NCBI GenBank assembly: GCA_947177165.1
Contig: CAMWTP010000002.1
Location: 98,606-162,605 of the forward strand
Direction: 5' to 3'
Length of the DNA: 64,000 bases
DNA from: an uncultured Lachnospiraceae bacterium
GTDB lineage: Bacteria; Bacillota; Clostridia; Lachnospirales; Lachnospiraceae
The translations under genes and the position numbers were made by a program. Position 1 is the stretch's first letter; each line of letters begins with the position of its first letter. Under the pieces are notes generated by a model. It had not been told where the DNA came from. It ran no database searches and saw nothing but the letters and a program-made list of their open reading frames with translations. Below, piece by piece: positions 18,389 through 27,790 of the stretch.

Positions 18389-20274
18389 TGTCCTCTCCTC
18401 TCACGCTCGCACATCCAGCTCTGAAACATCAGAATATACCAGATCTGTATCCGCCAGTTACCGTTGTCTATATAATCCCGCCAGATCCGGCCGACCGTAT
18501 CCGCATTTAAAATCCCCTGCCGCCTGATCAGGCTGCTGTCCAGAAGGGACTCTGCCCATTCCCGGAGCCCGGGTTCCCGAAGCCACTGTGTGACCGGAAT
18601 CGAAAAACCCTTCTTCGGTCTGTCCATCAGCTCTCTCGGAACATATTTGTATAGCACATCCTTTAAGACCAGTTTTCCCTCTGTTCCCTGTTTTTTATAC
18701 TCCATGGGAATCGTCCACGCAAACTCGACGACATCCTTGTCCAGCATGGGCACCCTCGTCTCCAGCGATACCGCCATGGCAGTGCGGTCGACTTTGACGA
18801 GAATGTCATCCGGATGATAGACCTCCATATCCATCAGCATAATACTGCTCTGCGGATCGTTCAGCACTCCATAAGGATAACTGTTGTGTTTATACGGATA
18901 CGTCTCTCTCTCCAGCGCTATCTCAAGGTTTGACGCCTCCTGCGCATTGGACAGCTCATACAGATGCTCCGGGCTCCGGGCTCCCAGCAGATATGCCTTT
19001 GTCTGCAGAATCTGGTTATTCCGGATCAGCGGATTCCCCACCAGAAGGCTGCTTGCAAGCTTTCTGATACCATAGGGACAGCTTTTCATTTTTCCCCAGA
19101 TCCGGTCAATGGAAGAGTATGAGGTATACCCGCAGAACAGCTCGTCCCCCCCGTCACCGCTCAGCGACACGGTCACATGCTCCCGCGTCATCCTGCTCAC
19201 GAGATATGTCGGTATCTGCGAGGAGTCGGCAAACGGTTCCCCAAAGATCCAGGACAGCCTGGGTATCACTTCCCTCGCGTCATCCGCCGTAATGTAGAGC
19301 TCCGTGTGCTCTGTGCCGAGATGCTGCGCAATCTCCTTGGCGCAGGCCGCCTCATTGTAGGCCGGATCCTCCATCCCGATCGTGAAACTCCTGACCTTCC
19401 GCTCCGACTGTGCCTGCATCAGCGCCACGATCGTACTGCTGTCAATCCCTGCTGACAGGAACGCTCCGACGGGAACATCCGCCACCATCTGCTCCCTGAT
19501 GGAAGCCTTCAGAAGCCTTTCCAGCTCGTCTGCCGCCTCCTGTCTGCTTCCCCGGAACGGATGCGCCTGTCCGTGCTTCGCCGCTTCACGCACAGACCAG
19601 TACGCGCTGACCGCAGGCTTTTTATAAGGAGCATCTATCTCAAGCATACAGCCTGCATCCAGCTTGTAGATGTCTTTATAGACAGAATATGGCGCTGGAA
19701 TATATCCATGTATGAAATACAGCTGCAGCACCTTCGTGTCGATCGGATTGTTGAATCCGTCCAGCACGCTGATACAGCCGATGTCCGATGCAAACACAAA
19801 GTGTCCATTTACAAAACCATAATACAGCGGCTTCTCACCGATTCTGTCCCGGATGAGCGTCAGCTTTCCTGTCTGCTGGTCAAAGAGTGCGATGGCAAAC
19901 ATTCCCTTACAGTGTCTGATGGTCTCGGCCACACCGTATGCCTCGATCGCCTCGACCAATACTTCTGTATCGGAGGTACCGCGAAAAGCCGCAACCTTCT
20001 TTTCTCTCAACAGCTTGTCCCGAAGCCTGCGGTAATTGTATATCTCTCCGTTGAACACACACACATACCTGCCGGACGCCGAGTGCATCGGCTGTGCACC
20101 AGTCTCTGACAGATCCACGATCGAAAGCCTGCGGTGCCCCAGAACAACACTGGCATCACTGCTCGCCCAGACATCCCCCGCATCCGGTCCCCTGTGGTAC
20201 ATCCGGCGGTTCATCTTCTCAATATTCTCTCTCCAATTCACAGGATTGCTGCAAAAACCTGCTATTCCACACAT
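18385..20274 (-). CDS. asnB: Asparagine-synthetase-like glutamine amidotransferase (first paralogue)
   Basis: A 629-residue class-II glutamine amidotransferase fused to an ATP-pyrophosphatase domain. MCGIAGF places catalytic Cys2 at the N-terminus after Met removal, which fixes the start at 20274. YHRGPD and FNGEIYNYR are glutaminase motifs. The PP-loop reads FLSAGIDSS, with Ala where SGG is usual. CGYTSYSS and GLREW follow in the synthetase domain. It is translationally coupled to the UbiA-like gene. Proven roles in the family include asparagine synthesis, meso-DAP amidation (LtsA) and uronamide formation (WbpS); the latter type fits a glycan locus best. Confidence 0.85.
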   Translation of the reverse strand: MCGIAGFCSNPVNWRENIEKMNRRMYHRGPDAGDVWASSDASVVLGHRRLSIVDLSETGAQPMHSASGRYVCVFNGEIYNYRRLRDKLLREKKVAAFRGTSDTEVLVEAIEAYGVAETIRHCKGMFAIALFDQQTGKLTLIRDRIGEKPLYYGFVNGHFVFASDIGCISVLDGFNNPIDTKVLQLYFIHGYIPAPYSVYKDIYKLDAGCMLEIDAPYKKPAVSAYWSVREAAKHGQAHPFRGSRQEAADELERLLKASIREQMVADVPVGAFLSAGIDSSTIVALMQAQSERKVRSFTIGMEDPAYNEAACAKEIAQHLGTEHTELYITADDAREVIPRLSWIFGEPFADSSQIPTYLVSRMTREHVTVSLSGDGGDELFCGYTSYSSIDRIWGKMKSCPYGIRKLASSLLVGNPLIRNNQILQTKAYLLGARSPEHLYELSNAQEASNLEIALERETYPYKHNSYPYGVLNDPQSSIMLMDMEVYHPDDILVKVDRTAMAVSLETRVPMLDKDVVEFAWTIPMEYKKQGTEGKLVLKDVLYKYVPRELMDRPKKGFSIPVTQWLREPGLREWAESLLDSSLIRRQGILNADTVGRIWRDYIDNGNWRIQIWYILMFQSWMCERERRGQ

Positions 20275-20322
20275 ATTTCCAACCTCATTCCCCCGTCGCC
20301 TGCTTATCATTGTCCTCAACAA

Positions 20323-20353
20323 ATAATACCATAATTTTTTTCCAATTCCTAGT
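20323..20353 (-). promoter_or_regulatory. Possible extended -10 promoter for asnB
   Basis: On the minus strand TGG-TATTAT (TATTAT at 20328-20323) forms an extended -10 element about 50 bases before asnB. No good -35 box is visible at the expected distance. The divergent region 20275-20487 separates asnB from the histidine kinase gene. Confidence 0.35.
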
Positions 20354-20403
20354 ATGTGTAGAAAAAAATAACATATTCCGGTCAATCACAGAGCATGTAG
20401 ACA

Positions 20404-20432
20404 TTGACATCAATTTCTATGATTGTTAAAAT
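20404..20432 (+). promoter_or_regulatory. Near-consensus sigma-A promoter of the histidine kinase gene
   Basis: TTGACA at 20404-20409 and TAAAAT at 20427-20432 are separated by exactly 17 bases. Transcription should begin near 20439, leaving a leader of roughly 49 bases before the ATG at 20488. This placement also shows that the longer in-frame reading beginning at 20404 is not the real start. Confidence 0.8.
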
Positions 20433-20487
20433 AGTAAGTAAAATACCCGATTACATTAATCAAATACAATCCGTGGGAGGTTTTCAC

Positions 20488-23400
20488 ATGTACCATTGTC
20501 ATATAAATTTCTTTTTTCTTGGCAGTCAGCGCAGACTGTTTCAACTAATTGAGGATATTCCTCCGTTAGAACATTTTACGCATGAGTACTTCGAGAGCAG
20601 GATGCCATATGAGACAATGACTTCAAAGGCAGATGTCATCATCGCAGACCTGCATGACATGGATGCTGCTGCAACGATGCAGACACTGCTCTCGGATAAG
20701 AGACATGATGCAGAACTAATCGTGTTCGCAGACAAGGAGCAAATTCCCGCCCTGAACAATCTTCCGGACTGCCTGTCTGTAATTTATGATATCTGGACCC
20801 TGCCGCTGTCTGATGCAGAACTGCGTTTTCACTTTACAAAGTGGCAGCAGCATTACAAAATGCGCAAAGATTACTGGCAGACGAACCAGTACCTCGAAGC
20901 CACCATCAACAGCGTGCCCAACCTGATCTGGTACAAGACCAAAGACGGCATTCACGAGAAAGTCAATGACAGCTTCTGTATCACTGTCAACAAAGCCAAA
21001 GCCCAGGTAGAAGGACAAGGACACGCCTACATCTGGGACGTCGAGCATGATGACCCTGCATGTATCGAGTCAGAGCGTGAAGTCATGAGCCAGCGGAAAA
21101 CCTGTATCTCCGAGGAGACAGTCCAGACCAGCGACGGGACAAGACTGCTCACTACATACAAGTCTCCGCTGTACGATCTGGATGGAAGCGTTATGGGAAC
21201 AGTGGGTGTGGGCATCGACATCACGCTGGAAAATGAGTACAAACAGCAGCTCATCTCCAAGACCAAGACTCTGGAAACCCTGTTTACCACAATGGACTGC
21301 GGCGTTCTGTGCCACACTGTCGATGGTTCCAGAATCATCAGCATCAACAACGCCGCACTCAAAATTCTGGGCTATGAATCGCAGGAAGACCTTATGAAAG
21401 CCGGATTTGACATGATTGCGTCCTCCGTTGTGGAGGAGGACCGCTCAACTCTCCGCAAGAGCATTTTGTCCCTGCAGAATGAGGGCGACAGCGTCAATGT
21501 CGCATACCGCGTGCGGCACAGCAACGGGGATCTGCTGCACATCATGGGAAACATCAAGCTGATGCAGGAAAATGGTGAAATGTTCTATCAGCGTTTCCTT
21601 CTGGACTGTACCACACAGAGACTGCGCGAGGAGGCAGAACGGCAGGAAAACGAAAGACGGCAGTTAGAGCTGGTTCATGCGCTGAGTATCGACTACAATC
21701 TCGTGTGCTTTTTCGATCTGGACACTGGAAAAGGAAATGCGCTCCGGAAAAGTGAATGTGTCTATCATGTGTTAGATGAACTTTTTGCCGGCGAATTGTC
21801 CATGGAAGAAAGCCTCGGACGCTATATCGACAAATGTGTCTACGAGGAGGACAGGGAAATGATGCGGCAGGCGGTCTCCCGCGAAACCCTGATGCAGAAA
21901 CTCGCCGAAAAGAAAACATATATCGTCAATTACCGGACTGTCTGTCATGAGGAACTGAGTTATTTCCAGATGAAGGCAGTCTGTGCCGGGGACTGGAGCG
22001 AGCACTGTGGAATCGTTCTCGGTTTCCACAGCATCGACGCGGAAATCCGCAGTGAGATGGAGAAAAATACCATTCTGGAGGATGCCCTGATACAGGCCAA
22101 CCGCGCCAACCAGGCGAAAAGCGTATTTCTCTCCAATATGTCACATGACATCCGCACACCGATGAACGCCATCATCGGCTTTACGACATTGGCCCTCAGC
22201 CGTCTTGACCACACAGAGCAGGTTGAGGGATATCTCAAAAAGATCATGACCTCCGGGAACCATCTGCTGAACCTCATCAACAATGTCCTGGATATGAGCC
22301 ACATTGAGAGCGGCAAGATGCAGTTGTCAGAGCAGCTCTGCAGCCTTCCGGAAATCCTGCACGGACTGCGCAATATCATACAGGCGGACATTCATTCCAA
22401 ACAGCTGGAACTGTACATGGACGCCATCGATGTACAGAACGAAAATATCTACTGCGACAGACTGCGCCTGAACCAGGTGCTGTTAAACCTGTTGAACAAC
22501 GCCATCAAGTACACAACCGCCGGCGGGATTGTCAGTATCAAAGTCACGGAGAAAGCTGTGGCGCAGGAAGGGTACGCCACATATGATTTTCAGATCAAGG
22601 ATACCGGCATCGGCATGAGCGAAGAGTTCGTCGCCCGCATTTTTGAACCATTCGAGCGGGAGCGCAACTCCACCATCAGCGGCATACAGGGAACTGGTCT
22701 CGGCATGGCGATCACGAAAAATATCGTGTCGATGATGAACGGTACGATCAGTGTGACCAGCAAACCGAATGTCGGCTCAGAGTTTACAGTCTCCTTCACT
22801 TTCCGCGTCAGCTCGGAAGTCAAGCAGTCACCGCTGATTCCAAAACTGCAGGGGTGTCGTGCCCTTGTCGTGGACGATGACTTTAACACCTGCGACAGTG
22901 TTTCCTATATGCTGCAGCAGATCGGCATGCGCGCGGAATGGACCTTGTCCGGAAAAGAGGCTGTCCTCCGCACGCATCAGGCCGTCACCCGCCAGGACTG
23001 CTATTCCGTCTACATTATTGACTGGCTTCTGCCTGACATGAATGGTGTCGAAGTCGCGCGCCGCATCCAGAAGGAAACCGGCGGAAATGTGCCAATCATC
23101 GTGCTGACTGCCTACAATTGGGAAGATATCGAGGATGAAGCAAAGGAAGCCGGTGTGACAGCCTTTTGCAGCAAACCGCTGTTCATGTCCGAACTCAGGG
23201 AATGCCTGTATTCCATCACAAGCGACGAGCATGAGCAAAAATCAGACAGCCTGATACAATCTGCACCTTTTCACGCAGAACGCCTTCTGCTCGTGGAGGA
23301 CAACGAACTGAATCAGGAAATCGCTGCGGAAATTCTGCAGGAAGCGGGATTTTCAGTGGAGATCGCCGGCAACGGCCAGGTGGCCATCGATAAACTGAAA

Positions 23401-23652
23401 GCCTCCAGTCCAGGATATTACCAGCTGATCCTGATGGATGTGCAGATGCCCGTCATGAACGGCTATGAAGCTACCCGCGCCATCCGCAAGCTCAAAAATA
23501 CACAGCTTGCCTCGATTCCAATCCTCGCAATGACTGCCAATGCATTTGAGGAGGACAAACAGGAAGCGCTAAGGAGCGGCATGAACGGACACATCGCAAA
23601 GCCGATCAATATCGACAACCTGATGAATACCCTGAAGCGCGTACTGCATTAG
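20488..23652 (+). CDS. Hybrid sensor histidine kinase with two receiver domains
   Basis: A 1054-residue protein. Residues 1-125 look like a degenerate receiver (VIIADLHD, YDIWTLPLSDAELRF). PAS-type regions follow near 133-250 and 259-380, then a third poorly defined sensor region. The HisKA box SHDIRTPMN has phosphoacceptor His553. The ATPase has NQVLLNLLNNAIKY (about 662), DTGIGMSE and GTGLGMAITKNIV. Two receivers end the protein: Asp845 in YIIDWLLPDMNG and Asp984 in ILMDVQMPVMNG. No membrane segment is evident, so it probably senses a cytoplasmic cue. There is no adjacent DNA-binding regulator. The start follows GGGAGG by seven bases. Confidence 0.9.
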   Translation: MYHCHINFFFLGSQRRLFQLIEDIPPLEHFTHEYFESRMPYETMTSKADVIIADLHDMDAAATMQTLLSDKRHDAELIVFADKEQIPALNNLPDCLSVIYDIWTLPLSDAELRFHFTKWQQHYKMRKDYWQTNQYLEATINSVPNLIWYKTKDGIHEKVNDSFCITVNKAKAQVEGQGHAYIWDVEHDDPACIESEREVMSQRKTCISEETVQTSDGTRLLTTYKSPLYDLDGSVMGTVGVGIDITLENEYKQQLISKTKTLETLFTTMDCGVLCHTVDGSRIISINNAALKILGYESQEDLMKAGFDMIASSVVEEDRSTLRKSILSLQNEGDSVNVAYRVRHSNGDLLHIMGNIKLMQENGEMFYQRFLLDCTTQRLREEAERQENERRQLELVHALSIDYNLVCFFDLDTGKGNALRKSECVYHVLDELFAGELSMEESLGRYIDKCVYEEDREMMRQAVSRETLMQKLAEKKTYIVNYRTVCHEELSYFQMKAVCAGDWSEHCGIVLGFHSIDAEIRSEMEKNTILEDALIQANRANQAKSVFLSNMSHDIRTPMNAIIGFTTLALSRLDHTEQVEGYLKKIMTSGNHLLNLINNVLDMSHIESGKMQLSEQLCSLPEILHGLRNIIQADIHSKQLELYMDAIDVQNENIYCDRLRLNQVLLNLLNNAIKYTTAGGIVSIKVTEKAVAQEGYATYDFQIKDTGIGMSEEFVARIFEPFERERNSTISGIQGTGLGMAITKNIVSMMNGTISVTSKPNVGSEFTVSFTFRVSSEVKQSPLIPKLQGCRALVVDDDFNTCDSVSYMLQQIGMRAEWTLSGKEAVLRTHQAVTRQDCYSVYIIDWLLPDMNGVEVARRIQKETGGNVPIIVLTAYNWEDIEDEAKEAGVTAFCSKPLFMSELRECLYSITSDEHEQKSDSLIQSAPFHAERLLLVEDNELNQEIAAEILQEAGFSVEIAGNGQVAIDKLKASSPGYYQLILMDVQMPVMNGYEATRAIRKLKNTQLASIPILAMTANAFEEDKQEALRSGMNGHIAKPINIDNLMNTLKRVLH

Positions 23653-23663
23653 AATAAAAATGA

Positions 23664-23690
23664 AGGGGGAAGCGCAATCCGCTTCCCCTC
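23664..23690. terminator. Hairpin terminator between convergent genes
   Basis: Arms GGGGAAGCG (23666-23674) and CGCTTCCCC (23680-23688) pair perfectly around a five-base loop, with a weak T-rich tail on both sides. It lies between the stop of the plus-strand kinase (23652) and the stop of minus-strand asnB (23691), so it likely serves both transcripts. Confidence 0.75.
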
Positions 23691-25550
23691 TTACCACAAA
23701 TCCTCAATATACATCTGATACCACTTCTGAAACACATAAAATGACCACAGAACAGAACTGTAAATAATCTTGTCCGACTTCTGCTGTTTCACGATCAGTT
23801 CCTGTACCGCATCCGGGACAAATATATCCTGCTTCCTCAGTATTCCGACGTCAGCATACCGCGCAATCTCATCCTTCAGCACCGTCCGCAGCCACTTCTG
23901 CAGAGGCACTCCGAATCCTTTCTTCGGTCTGTCCAGCAGCTCTCTCGGAACATAGTCATAAGTAATCTCTTTCAAAATATATTTCTTGTCAAAACGGCGA
24001 TATTTGTACTGGTGCGGTATTCGGAATGATTCCTCCACCACTCTGTAATCGAGCAGCGGACAGCGCACTTCCAGCGAATATTTCATAGACGCCCTGTCTG
24101 TCTTCGCCAAAATATCATCCGGCAGATACGTCAGCATGTCAAGAAGCATTTTCCGCTCCTGCCAGTTTGGCATTTTCAGATACTTCTCCTGCTCATACTT
24201 TATGTTACTGGCTGATCTGCCAAGAATTTTATCCACCTCGTCAACCATGACATCAATGAAGAGCTGCGCCTTCGTATCCTGACCCCTGTTGTCAATGAAC
24301 GCGCGCAGTTCGAGCGGCATCTTTTTCTTTAACATGTCCACACCAGGAACATGACTGGCTATCCCTCCCATGAAATCCACATGCTGGGCAACCCAGGTCA
24401 GATCGTACAGCATATAGCCGCAAAACAGCTCATCACCGCCGTCGCCTGACAGCGACACCGTGATATCCTGCGACGCATACTGCGAGACCAGCATCGTGGG
24501 AAGCTGCGATGAGTCAGAAAACGGCTCATCGTAATAATACGGAAGATCCTGAATCATCGCAAAAATATCTTTCTCCTCCACGTAATGCTCGTGGTGATTC
24601 GTTCCCAGATATCTTGCAATCTCTGCGGAAAAGGGCGCCTCGTTGCGCTTTTCGTCGTAAAAGCCGATCGAGTACGTATTGATCGGGGACTCCTTGCTCT
24701 CCCTCGCGAGCGCCGTCACGAGCGTCGAGTCGATTCCGCCGCTCAAAAAGGTTCCCACCGGCACGTCTGCGACAAGCCTTGCCGCCACCGCATCCTGCAG
24801 CACCGTCTTCATAGAACTTTTACAGGCATCGAAATCCTGCTGTCGCTCCAATGCACCCTTATGGTACTGCCTGACAATGTTCCAATATTTGCTCTTGCGT
24901 ATCTCCCCGTTGCAGTACTCCAGAACCATTCCGGGGAGCATCTTGTACGTATGTTCAAAAATACACAATGGCGCAGCCAGATATTTGTTGCACATATAAT
25001 GATTAAGCACATCCTTATTTACCCTTTTGGTAAAAAACGGATACTGCATGATTGGCTTCAACTCCGAGGCAAATACAAAATGCCCCTGTTCAGCGTAATA
25101 GTACAAGGGCTTCTTGCCGATACGGTCCCGCGCCAGCAGCAGACGGTCCTGTTCCTTGTCATACAGTGCAATCGCAAACATGCCGTTAAAATGGGCAAAC
25201 ATATCGCTCCCCCACTCCGCATAGGCATACAGAATCACTTCCGTATCACAGTTTGACCGGAAATGATACCCTTTCTGCTCCAGCGCCGCGCGGATCTCCA
25301 TAAAGTTATAGATCTCCCCGTTGTACACTACCACATATCTGCCATCCTCCGACAGCATCGGCTGGTGCCCCAGCGCAGACAAGTCCAGGATAGAAAGCCT
25401 GCGCTGCGCAAGCCCGACCTCCCTGCCGTGACTGCTGTACTGCCACACGCCGCCGTCATCCGGTCCCCTATGGCGCATTGTGTTGTTCATCTTCCACAGC
25501 TGTTCCTCTGTAACCGATCCAGGACCAATATAACCACATATACCGCACAT
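23691..25550 (-). CDS. asnB: Asparagine-synthetase-like glutamine amidotransferase (second paralogue)
   Basis: A 619-residue AsnB-type enzyme with N-terminal glutaminase (MCGICGYIG, catalytic Cys2; RHRGPDDGG; YNGEIYNF) and C-terminal ATP-pyrophosphatase (FLSGGIDST, intact SGGxDS loop). It is closely similar in sequence to the paralogue at 38889-40754 and less so to the one at 18385-20274. GGAGAG lies five bases before the start. The gene begins two bases after the stop of a GT4 gene and ends at a bidirectional terminator, so it closes its operon. Substrate may be a sugar carboxylate rather than aspartate (inference from context). Confidence 0.87.
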   Translation of the reverse strand: MCGICGYIGPGSVTEEQLWKMNNTMRHRGPDDGGVWQYSSHGREVGLAQRRLSILDLSALGHQPMLSEDGRYVVVYNGEIYNFMEIRAALEQKGYHFRSNCDTEVILYAYAEWGSDMFAHFNGMFAIALYDKEQDRLLLARDRIGKKPLYYYAEQGHFVFASELKPIMQYPFFTKRVNKDVLNHYMCNKYLAAPLCIFEHTYKMLPGMVLEYCNGEIRKSKYWNIVRQYHKGALERQQDFDACKSSMKTVLQDAVAARLVADVPVGTFLSGGIDSTLVTALARESKESPINTYSIGFYDEKRNEAPFSAEIARYLGTNHHEHYVEEKDIFAMIQDLPYYYDEPFSDSSQLPTMLVSQYASQDITVSLSGDGGDELFCGYMLYDLTWVAQHVDFMGGIASHVPGVDMLKKKMPLELRAFIDNRGQDTKAQLFIDVMVDEVDKILGRSASNIKYEQEKYLKMPNWQERKMLLDMLTYLPDDILAKTDRASMKYSLEVRCPLLDYRVVEESFRIPHQYKYRRFDKKYILKEITYDYVPRELLDRPKKGFGVPLQKWLRTVLKDEIARYADVGILRKQDIFVPDAVQELIVKQQKSDKIIYSSVLWSFYVFQKWYQMYIEDLW

Positions 25551-25552
25551 AA

Positions 25553-26698
25553 TTACTCTCCAATACTATCCTCTAACACTGACAGATACCGGTCGCCGAT
25601 GCTCTCCCATCTAAAATGCGACTCGACGCGGCGGAGACTGTTCTGCCCCATCGCGCGCCTCTCACGCTCGTCGGCACATACGCGAATCAATGCCTCCGGC
25701 AGGTTTTTCAACGAAGCGATGATTCCGTTATCCGTCACCAGTTCCTTGCTTCCCTCGCAGGGCGTCATGATAATCGGAAGACCGCTCGCCATCGCCTCCA
25801 GCACGACATTCGGCATTCCCTCTGACAGCGAAGGCAGCACAAACAGATCTGCCGCCTGATAATACCGCTGCACCTGTTCCTTGTCCTTTCTTCCCTCAAA
25901 GCGGACAAGCTCACGCGCCCCTGCGCCAGCCGTCAGCTCCTCCAGTGCCGTCCTGTACGGACCATCACCGACGATTACCAGCCGAACCCCTCTGCCAGTC
26001 TTCTGCCGCACGCTCTCCTGTATCCCTGGCAGTTCCGGTATCAGATACTGCAGACCTTTCCCTTCTATCAGACGGGATACAAACAATATCACAACCGCCT
26101 CTGCCTCTTTTTCTCTCCCGTCCGGCACAAAAAACAGGTTGTCCACACCGTTTTCTATAATGTCCACCGCATACCGGTCCTCAAAGGCCAGCGCGCGCTT
26201 TTTCAGCCCCTCACTGTTTGCGATCAGATGACTGGCATTTTTCCAGATCGCTCTTACCACCGGTGCCAGCATGGCGTACAGATATTTGAACCGCTTCTGC
26301 GCTCCCGGTATATCGCCGCCGCCAAAACGCACAACATAGGGAAGTTGATATTTTCTCTTCAGATGAAGCGCAAGCGGACCGCTCGGTATTCCAAAAAACG
26401 TCAGGCAGATATCGTACTTCTCCTTTTTCAGGAGTGCGTCCGCTCTTCTCCACGCGCTGAGCAGATACGAGAGCATTTCCGAAAAACTGCTCTTCTCCTT
26501 ATTGCCGCGCCTGCACGGGACTCTGATGATACGCGCGCCTTCCCCAGTCGCCTCGCAGTGCGCCAGATTCTCAAACTGCGCAGTGATTACCGTCACCTGA
26601 TGACCCTTTTTCGCAAACTCCCTTGTCAGGAAAAAACACGCATTTGCGCCGCCTCCCCCAATCGGAGGATACTCATGTGATATGATTAAGATTTTCAT
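25553..26698 (-). CDS. Glycosyltransferase family 4 (GT-B fold)
   Basis: A 381-residue retaining glycosyltransferase. ILIISHEYPPIGGGGANACF is the N-terminal glycine-rich acceptor-side motif. IEGKGLQYLI and FEGRKDKEQVQRYYQAADLF belong to the C-terminal nucleotide-sugar domain, and the ExxxxxxxE motif is in SEGMPNVVLEAMASG. It overlaps the upstream DPM-like gene by 26 bases and is followed two bases later by asnB. The ATG at 26698 is the only convincing start. Sugar donor is not deducible. Confidence 0.87.
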   Translation of the reverse strand: MKILIISHEYPPIGGGGANACFFLTREFAKKGHQVTVITAQFENLAHCEATGEGARIIRVPCRRGNKEKSSFSEMLSYLLSAWRRADALLKKEKYDICLTFFGIPSGPLALHLKRKYQLPYVVRFGGGDIPGAQKRFKYLYAMLAPVVRAIWKNASHLIANSEGLKKRALAFEDRYAVDIIENGVDNLFFVPDGREKEAEAVVILFVSRLIEGKGLQYLIPELPGIQESVRQKTGRGVRLVIVGDGPYRTALEELTAGAGARELVRFEGRKDKEQVQRYYQAADLFVLPSLSEGMPNVVLEAMASGLPIIMTPCEGSKELVTDNGIIASLKNLPEALIRVCADERERRAMGQNSLRRVESHFRWESIGDRYLSVLEDSIGE

Positions 26699-27656
26699 TA
26701 TTTTGCCGCTTTCCTACTTCCTCCGGATACTCTGTGATCTCCTTCACACTGTAAGAAGAATCTACATGAACTCCATAATATGTTTTTACCAGAATCTCGC
26801 TCATCAGTCCAAAGACAAACAGCAGCATTCCGATGATAATGAAAAATATGGTCAACAACGGCGGGAAAATATTGTCGGACATTTTCCTCCCCTCACAAAA
26901 CAGGACAACGGACCACAACCCGCACCCACCGCCTGCCATAAGAAACAAAAATCCAATTCCGCCAAGCAGGTGCAGCGGTCTTGTCGCATACTTGTTCCAA
27001 AACCACACAGATATCATATCCACAAATCCCTTGATGGTTCTCTTCCAGTTGTATTTTGTCTTTCCGGATGTCCTCGGTCTGTGATTGACCACCACTTCAC
27101 CGATTGAGAAACCTTTAATCTTTAAGATTGCCGGAATAAAACGATGCTGCTCGCCATATAGATTGACATGATGAAAACATTCTCTCTTGTAGACCTTCAG
27201 GGAGCAACCGCTGTCATGAATCCCGTCATGAATCAGAATATGCCTCAAAAAATTGGCTCCCCTTGAGGTAAATTTTTTCATGACCGTATCTTTGCGGTGT
27301 TTGCGCCAGCCGGAGACGACATCCAGATCATGCTCCTCCAAATACGCGATCATCATCGGAATATCCGCGGGATCATTCTGTCTGTCCCCGTCCATCGTCA
27401 CAATGTAGTCATACTGTGCCGCCTTAATACCCGCATCCATCGCCGCTGTCTGTCCAAAATTCCTGCGCAGCTTAATGTATTTCAGCGGCTGCAAGGTTCT
27501 GCATATCTCCTCAGAGCGGTCTGAAGAGCCGTCATTTACAAAAATAATCTCATAGATATAGTGATTCGCCTCACACATCTGCTTAATCTCCTGATGGAGT
27601 GCGGCGACATTCCCTTCTTCATTATATATAGGAACTACGACAGATATACTCGTCAT
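26673..27656 (-). CDS. Polyprenyl-phosphate glycosyltransferase, DPM/GtrB-like (GT2)
   Basis: A 327-residue enzyme. ISVVVPIYNEEGNVAALHQ and EIIFVNDGSSDRS form the GT-A core, YIVTMDGDRQNDP contains the metal-binding DGD, and RNFGQTAAMDAG is typical of dolichol-phosphate-mannose-synthase-like enzymes. Two C-terminal helices (about 235-260 and 270-295) anchor it. It should charge undecaprenyl phosphate with one sugar on the inner face. The gene upstream (27791-29401) encodes a polytopic GT-C-like protein that could use this donor after flipping. A putative promoter lies at 27692-27697. Confidence 0.88.
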   Translation of the reverse strand: MTSISVVVPIYNEEGNVAALHQEIKQMCEANHYIYEIIFVNDGSSDRSEEICRTLQPLKYIKLRRNFGQTAAMDAGIKAAQYDYIVTMDGDRQNDPADIPMMIAYLEEHDLDVVSGWRKHRKDTVMKKFTSRGANFLRHILIHDGIHDSGCSLKVYKRECFHHVNLYGEQHRFIPAILKIKGFSIGEVVVNHRPRTSGKTKYNWKRTIKGFVDMISVWFWNKYATRPLHLLGGIGFLFLMAGGGCGLWSVVLFCEGRKMSDNIFPPLLTIFFIIIGMLLFVFGLMSEILVKTYYGVHVDSSYSVKEITEYPEEVGKRQNNENLNHIT

Positions 27657-27691
27657 CCCGATATTCTACTCCCTTCTAAATTCCATAGTGG

Positions 27692-27697
27692 ATTATA
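27692..27697 (-). promoter_or_regulatory. Possible -10 element before the DPM-like gene
   Basis: A perfect TATAAT on the minus strand lies about 36 bases upstream of the gene start at 27656. The -35 region is poor. The 134-base gap 27657-27790 is AT-rich and otherwise shows only a loose GCAAAA/TTTTGC inverted repeat near its right end. Confidence 0.35.
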
Positions 27698-27790
27698 CGT
27701 GACTATCTTTATTAGTATAATACAAAAGGACAGAATAATCCAGTCTTTCGCAAAACTATTATGCCAGCCGGAGATTTTGCTATCAAAAAT

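Noticed and set aside
20404..20487. Longer N-terminus for the histidine kinase
   Set aside because: The extra codons would begin with the TTG of the -35 box and cover the promoter; the ATG at 20488 has a correctly spaced GGGAGG.
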